Shown one piece after another: positions 6,751 to 9,913 of a DNA stretch of 9,913 nt. The translations under genes were made by a program, and so were the position numbers. A model generated the notes under the pieces. The model was not told the origin of the DNA. It did not search any database and was given only the letters and a program-made list of their open reading frames with translations. The stretch is taken from contig JBDHUV010000024.1 of assembly GCA_039809365.1 (NCBI GenBank), forward strand, positions 1 to 9,913. Direction: 5' to 3'. Position 1 is the stretch's first letter; every line of letters begins with the position of its first letter. This DNA is from JBDHUV01 sp039809365. Its GTDB lineage: Bacteria; Patescibacteriota; Microgenomatia; Levybacterales; GWA1-39-11.

Positions 6751-8962
6751 GAGCTATTTTATAAATAGTTACATATTTGTTTTGATACACGACTCCACCT
6801 AAGTAAGAGAATTTTGTTTGTGAAAGATTTGGATATTTATCTTTTTCCATATTTCCAATATATACGTACTGCACATTATATTTTTTAAGTAATGCGCGTG
6901 CTTGTTCAATATTTGACGTTTCATAGAGCGTCTGGACATCTGGAATTCTTGGTGCAGGGATATCATAGCTTCCTCTCCAAAGCCATTCATGTACTGTCCA
7001 TCCAAGGACTGTAGGAAGTCCTGTGTTTGCGGAAATACGCTCATGGTCTGTGTATGAATCTCCTTGAGATTCTAGAATAACAGGTTGTCCAGTAATATTA
7101 TTATTAATCCATTGTATCGCTTCATAATCATAAGGGTATCGTGTTTTTAAGTATGCTGTTCCATCGATTCCAATATATGTTGTTAAAGAGTTGTAATAAG
7201 AATAAATAGCGAATCTTGGATACAAAAAGACAATAGAGAGTAAAATAATAGTTATCCCTGACACAACGATTTTCTTTGTTGGAATGACAATTGCACTGAT
7301 GACAAAAGCAGATACAAGTGAAAGCATAATAAATGCTTGGTATGTTAATTTAAACATAGTATTAGCCCGGTAATGGTCAGGATAGATATCTTTTATATAT
7401 ACAAACTCAGGAATGATAATAAGGAGAGTAGATAATCCAGTCAGTAAAACACAAAATATAAATGTAGCTTTTATTTTTGTACGGTAGTGCTTCCAAATAT
7501 ATATTCCTAGAATAGCAACAAAAAAATAGAAGAATGCGTATAGGGTTAAGAGCATCCACCATTCAGATCGTTGACAATGATTTGCTTCAAAAAGGAATGG
7601 ACCAATTTTTCCCTTTTGTGTCAATATATCAGGAGCACATAATATCCCTATTCCAGAAGCGAAAGGTTTAAAGTGAATACTAAAAGGGAGGGAAAAAATA
7701 AAAGAAGTTACTCCAATAGTTCCAAATATTTTTATACACTGTGTAATAAATTTTCCTGACAAAATAATTTCGCGAAATCTTTCTTTCCTATCTTTTTTAT
7801 AGAGGGAAAAAAGTAAAAATCCGAGTACGAGTATACAGAGTAAAAAATAAATACCAAAATCGAGTACATTTGTCATATACATAACTGAAAGGAAAAAACT
7901 TATAACAAGAATATGGATCATGCGAAAGTTCCATTTCGTAGATTTAAAAAGTGGACGCATTAGAATATTTTTGGATTGTTTTGGCAATTTTGTTTGTTTA
8001 TCTGTTGATGAATAATAATTAAGAAAAATACTGAGAAGGAATGCAATGAATGTTAATACAACTGGAATATCAAGGACATGTCCATGGAGATCTGAAACAA
8101 CAAATGAATAGATAGGAAATTCGTGAATAGTATTTGGAATGAATCTTGTTGCATTCGGATACCAGTATCCATTTGATGTAAATAAATCAAATGGTTTAAA
8201 AGCAAGTTGCCAGAGGGGTACTGGGTTGTCGGGCGGAGTATACGCAGTAAAAAATGCATATATTGTTTGCATATTTCCTGCAACTGCGACAAGCATCCCT
8301 GATACTATTCCTGCAATAATACTCCTTGTTTTTGAAAACTTAAGACTTTTAATAAGGTTATATCCTATTGAAAAACTGCCAACAAAAGTAAGGGCAAAGA
8401 GAGTGGCAACCATAAGATTGTACGTGTATTGAGATGGCAGGGAAGAAAGCTTTGTGAGCACGGCAGTTATCAAATGCCCAAAATAATAATAATTAATTGG
8501 AAAAGGAGGAAACCATATATCTGTAGGAGGAAAATATTCAGATCGAAGTATGGAGTTGATGAATCCATAGTCCATAAACTTTTCTAATCCGTTGATGCTG
8601 GGTTCATGAGCCCTAATATATGTCCATATTGCAAGAGATATAAAAAAGAGTAACTCTTCAACAATGATCAATAGTACAGATGATTTATTTAATATATTCT
8701 TTTTTGTGCGTTTAAAAATAAATATATTTACCACAAAGAGCATAATGAGCAATACAGATAGAGAAAGTTGACTAAAAGGAAAGATGTGGAGAGTTCCAAA
8801 TAAAAACATAAGGTAAGAAATAATGAGTACTGCAATAACTTTTGAGAATATATATCCTTTGTCAAAAAATGAAGAGAACAAGAATGCAGTTATTGGATAT
8901 ACGCTAAGTCCAAGTATTAACAATATGCCGTACCATTGGAAGAAAATTGAAAGATCATTCAT
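6731..8962 (-). CDS. DUF2298 ('Chlor_Arch_YYY') polytopic membrane protein, probable GT-C-type glycosyltransferase
   Basis: This 743-residue protein has a dozen or more hydrophobic segments and a soluble C-terminal domain (about 600-743). The DUF2298 signatures appear in order: MDYGFINSILRS (130-141); FPPTDIWFPP (144-153); INYYYFGH (156-163), the name-giving tyrosines; IHEFPIYSFVVSDLHGHV (279-296); PEFVYIKDIY (518-527); RANTMFKLTYQ (532-542); GLPTVLGWTVHEWLWRG (647-663). The family's function is not established. The architecture and conserved acidic and His residues on the outer side resemble lipid-linked-sugar transferases, so a GT-C role is inference. The ATG at 8962 overlaps the HAD stop as ATGA (8962-8959), implying coupled translation. 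An AAAGAG two bases upstream is too close to be a regular ribosome site. It ends convergently inside the LCP gene. Confidence 0.9.
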   Translation of the reverse strand: MNDLSIFFQWYGILLILGLSVYPITAFLFSSFFDKGYIFSKVIAVLIISYLMFLFGTLHIFPFSQLSLSVLLIMLFVVNIFIFKRTKKNILNKSSVLLIIVEELLFFISLAIWTYIRAHEPSINGLEKFMDYGFINSILRSEYFPPTDIWFPPFPINYYYFGHLITAVLTKLSSLPSQYTYNLMVATLFALTFVGSFSIGYNLIKSLKFSKTRSIIAGIVSGMLVAVAGNMQTIYAFFTAYTPPDNPVPLWQLAFKPFDLFTSNGYWYPNATRFIPNTIHEFPIYSFVVSDLHGHVLDIPVVLTFIAFLLSIFLNYYSSTDKQTKLPKQSKNILMRPLFKSTKWNFRMIHILVISFFLSVMYMTNVLDFGIYFLLCILVLGFLLFSLYKKDRKERFREIILSGKFITQCIKIFGTIGVTSFIFSLPFSIHFKPFASGIGILCAPDILTQKGKIGPFLFEANHCQRSEWWMLLTLYAFFYFFVAILGIYIWKHYRTKIKATFIFCVLLTGLSTLLIIIPEFVYIKDIYPDHYRANTMFKLTYQAFIMLSLVSAFVISAIVIPTKKIVVSGITIILLSIVFLYPRFAIYSYYNSLTTYIGIDGTAYLKTRYPYDYEAIQWINNNITGQPVILESQGDSYTDHERISANTGLPTVLGWTVHEWLWRGSYDIPAPRIPDVQTLYETSNIEQARALLKKYNVQYVYIGNMEKDKYPNLSQTKFSYLGGVVYQNKYVTIYKIAPNFGEE

Positions 8963-9537
8963 AGCTCTTTAATATGTGAGATTTTTGCAACCCTTTTTAT
9001 ATTATCAAACGGAATATATCGTTTTGAAAAAGTACTTTTATCTAACCAATAAAAAAAAACGTTAGGATTATTTTTTGCGAGATATAAAAGAAGATCAAGA
9101 TCGTCATCAATATAATGAGTTATTTTTAAAGATTTAATAACTCTATCTTTAAAAATATGTGACTGTTCATTATTAAAGTTAAAATATGTCTCTTTGAAAT
9201 ATTTTTTAATAGGAAATTTATTTAACCATTGCTCTGTCCGCTTATCTAAAAAACCTAGTCTACCAGAGATAAGATAGAGAGGATATTTTTTATAGAGTTT
9301 TTTCAATGATGAGATATTATTACGAATAGGATGGCGAAAAATTGGGTAATGAGAAAAGATACGTACTTTTTGTTCAATTGTTCCTGGCATGCGGTAGGCA
9401 AGTGTTTTGTTTTTCTTTTTATATATCCAATTAATAAACGAATCTGGAATGAGTGGTGGATACTGAACAAATACTTTATCAAAATCAAATCCAACACGGT
9501 AGGGGGATTTCAATTGTTTTTTCTCAGAGGTCTTCAT
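8959..9537 (-). CDS. Small HAD-superfamily phosphatase/nucleotidase-like protein
   Basis: The 192-residue protein has the four HAD marks: motif I GFDFDKVFV (16-24), with Asp18 as nucleophile and Asp20 as acid/base; motif II LYLISGR (87-93), with Ser91; a Lys in the motif III region (Lys130 or Lys136); and motif IV HYIDDDLDLL (141-150). The set suggests a working Mg2+-dependent phosphohydrolase. The segment between motifs I and II (about 25-85) would form the cap and includes many aromatic and basic residues. The substrate is unknown; 5'-nucleotidase-like and sugar-phosphate phosphatases share this layout. It is translationally coupled on both sides by ATGA overlaps, to the sugar epimerase upstream (9537-9534) and to the DUF2298 gene downstream (8962-8959). 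That makes a role in sugar or lipid-carrier phosphate handling plausible, but this is inference. No Shine-Dalgarno is visible. Confidence 0.7.
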   Translation of the reverse strand: MKTSEKKQLKSPYRVGFDFDKVFVQYPPLIPDSFINWIYKKKNKTLAYRMPGTIEQKVRIFSHYPIFRHPIRNNISSLKKLYKKYPLYLISGRLGFLDKRTEQWLNKFPIKKYFKETYFNFNNEQSHIFKDRVIKSLKITHYIDDDLDLLLYLAKNNPNVFFYWLDKSTFSKRYIPFDNIKRVAKISHIKEL

Positions 9538-9913
9538 ACAATTTTATTGAGCAAATCAAGTAATTTAAAATTCCAGATTGTTCTATGAGTTTTTCCAGTT
9601 TTTCCTAAGAACTCTTTCCGATGCTTTACATACCAATCATAGCTTTCAATAAGAATTTCTTTATTAGATTTTGTTGGAGTAAATCCTAGATGTTTTTTTG
9701 CTTTTTCGATGGAAACATATGAATTAACAGGAAGTGTTTTGTAGTGCCATGCAACAATTGGAGATAAATTAAGTTTTTCTAGAATTGCTAGTAGTAATTG
9801 AGAAGCTTTAACAGGGAGCCCTACTACTTTTGATTGAGATTTTGCGTGTTTTATAAGAGCTCCAAGATCATTGTTCCATGTGTCAAAAGATCCTGTTCCC
9901 ACATTAAATATCT
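9534..9913 (-). CDS. C-terminal part of NAD-dependent sugar epimerase/dehydratase (extended SDR), runs off the right edge
   Basis: The frame is open through the window edge, and the residues before the first possible GTG start (9902) read I-F-N, giving IFNVGTGSFDTW. This is the strand and loop that opens the substrate-binding C-terminal region of extended SDR enzymes (usually 'NVGtG'). Next come LPVKASQLLLAILEKLNLSP and VSIEKAKKHLGFTPTKS, then ILIESYDWYVKHR. These match the usual ending, where 'D-x-x-K-A-x-x-x-L-G-x-x-P' precedes a final helix with W-Y. Family members epimerise, dehydrate or reduce nucleotide sugars such as UDP-glucose or GDP-mannose. The Rossmann domain and the Y-x-x-x-K active site lie outside the window, so the reaction cannot be assigned. 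The stop overlaps the HAD start as ATGA (9537-9534). The gene is not a short GTG-initiated protein but the tail of a longer one, normally about 300-330 residues. Confidence 0.82.
   Translation of the reverse strand, partial: IFNVGTGSFDTWNNDLGALIKHAKSQSKVVGLPVKASQLLLAILEKLNLSPIVAWHYKTLPVNSYVSIEKAKKHLGFTPTKSNKEILIESYDWYVKHRKEFLGKTGKTHRTIWNFKLLDLLNKIV

Noticed and set aside
6754..6768. 6-bp perfect stem CTATTT / AAATAG with a 3-nt loop just after the LCP stop
   Set aside because: It is short and AT-only, has no clean T-run after it, and lies inside the DUF2298 coding region. Too weak to call a terminator.
2981..8962. Identical 12-bp starts (ATGAATGATCTT, both encoding MNDL) of the femAB-like and DUF2298 genes
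   Set aside because: Four shared codons at two unrelated genes with no similarity on either side; best read as coincidence, not a repeat.

Overview
This window looks like a piece of a very compact, AT-rich bacterial genome, most likely a Candidate Phyla Radiation (Patescibacteria) lineage and probably Microgenomates-like. That call rests on the set of protein families and their shapes: a DUF2298 'YYY' membrane protein, an LCP protein with a cysteine-bearing insertion, a FemX-sized FemAB ligase, a shortened triosephosphate isomerase and a UvrD-like helicase without its C-terminal extension. It also rests on tight gene packing and the near absence of Shine-Dalgarno sequences. TGA is used as a normal stop (femAB-like, DUF2298, HAD and epimerase genes), which argues against the UGA-recoding Gracilibacteria/Absconditabacteria. 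The lineage is inferred from recognition of families, not from a marker gene tree.

Layout from left to right. (1) A small membrane-anchored SAM methyltransferase on the plus strand (56-592), perhaps preceded by the last codons of another gene. (2) A minus-strand operon read from 4873 down to 585: UvrD/PcrA-type helicase, FemAB-type aminoacyltransferase, then a polytopic GT-C-like glycosyltransferase. Its last gene overlaps the methyltransferase tail to tail by 8 bp. (3) An 84-bp divergent gap (4874-4957), the only non-coding stretch longer than about 60 bp, holding two good promoter matches that point at each other. (4) A plus-strand pair: triosephosphate isomerase and an LCP (LytR-CpsA-Psr) protein, overlapping by 25 bp. 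(5) A second minus-strand operon entering from beyond the right edge: the C-terminal part of an NAD-dependent sugar epimerase/dehydratase, a small HAD-fold phosphatase, and a 743-residue DUF2298 membrane protein. The three are joined by 4-bp ATGA stop/start overlaps, and the last overlaps the LCP gene tail to tail by 20 bp.

The common theme is the cell envelope. The epimerase would shape nucleotide sugars, the DUF2298 and GT-C-like proteins would move sugars from lipid carriers at the membrane, LCP would attach a finished glycopolymer to the wall, and FemAB would add amino acids to the peptidoglycan precursor. This chain is inference from families and proximity; the genes lie in separate transcription units. 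TIM (glycolysis) and UvrD (DNA repair) are housekeeping passengers. I found no RNA genes, mobile elements, CRISPR arrays or long repeats, and nothing I would call a clearly new system. The points most worth a second look are the opposed promoters, the cysteine insertion in LCP, the HAD gene coupled between epimerase and DUF2298, and the FAM173-like membrane methyltransferase.
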